Assembly (NCBI RefSeq): GCF_000721935.1
Contig: NZ_KL585400.1
Location: 124,875 to 130,691, forward strand
From: Streptomyces sp. NRRL WC-3549
GTDB lineage: Bacteria; Actinomycetota; Actinomycetes; Streptomycetales; Streptomycetaceae
Direction of reading: 5' to 3'
Length of the DNA stretch: 5,817 nucleotides
Under the pieces are notes generated by a model that ran no database searches, was not told the DNA's origin, and saw nothing but the letters and a program-made list of their open reading frames with translations. A program made the position numbers and the translations under genes. Below, piece after piece: positions 5,793 to 5,817 of the stretch (position 1 is the stretch's first letter; the number at the start of each line of letters is the position of its first letter).

Positions 5793-5798
5793 ACAGTA
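5793..5798 (-). promoter_or_regulatory. Candidate leaderless -10 for the HAD gene
   Basis: TACTGT on the minus strand matches TANNNT and stands 6 nt before the ATG at 5786, so transcription could start at or next to the start codon. The matching -35 would fall beyond the right end of the window and cannot be examined. Confidence 0.4.
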
Positions 5799-5817
5799 GA
5801 CGCTCAGAACGCAGAAA

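Overview
The window is very GC-rich, and third codon positions are almost all G or C. Gene content and order resemble a chromosomal core segment of Streptomyces or a close actinomycete relative. The evidence is a SDR-type epimerase with a TTG start, a 32-residue lysine/arginine-rich ribosomal-type protein, a 70-residue excisionase-like regulator, an AcuC-type deacetylase and a YbjJ-like MFS protein. All seven genes lie on the minus strand, so transcription runs from high to low coordinates. Every long plus-strand frame is a shadow caused by the codon bias.

In the direction of transcription: (1) A HAD-family sugar-phosphatase-like hydrolase (5139-5786) and a 12-TM MFS transporter (3858-5096) each have a TANNNT hexamer 6-7 nt before the ATG and no good ribosome binding site, so both may be made from leaderless transcripts. 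(2) The MFS gene overlaps the start of acuC (2717-3889) by 32 nt, which suggests translational coupling. (3) A short 76-nt gap with a 10-bp direct repeat leads to a conserved actinobacterial protein usually annotated only as 'phosphatase' (1825-2640). (4) A 128-nt intergenic region holds four GGTGA/TCACC pentamers spaced 20-23 bp apart, a candidate promoter and a leader hairpin. It precedes the small HTH regulator (1484-1696). (5) A candidate promoter (-10 TAGGCT) drives the 32-aa ribosomal-type gene (1276-1374), which ends at a perfect 10-bp-stem terminator (1226-1250). (6) Next comes a 13-bp/26-bp tandem repeat block (1107-1184) in the 306-nt gap before an NAD-dependent epimerase/dehydratase-like gene (1-969). 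That gene runs off the left edge.

HAD, MFS, acuC and possibly the 'phosphatase' look like one co-directional metabolic/transport cluster. The HTH regulator and the small ribosomal-type gene look like separately transcribed housekeeping or developmental genes. No mobile element, CRISPR array, tRNA or rRNA gene was seen. The window looks like ordinary core genome. The least explained elements are the tandem repeat, the phased pentamer cluster and the uncharacterised 'phosphatase' family.
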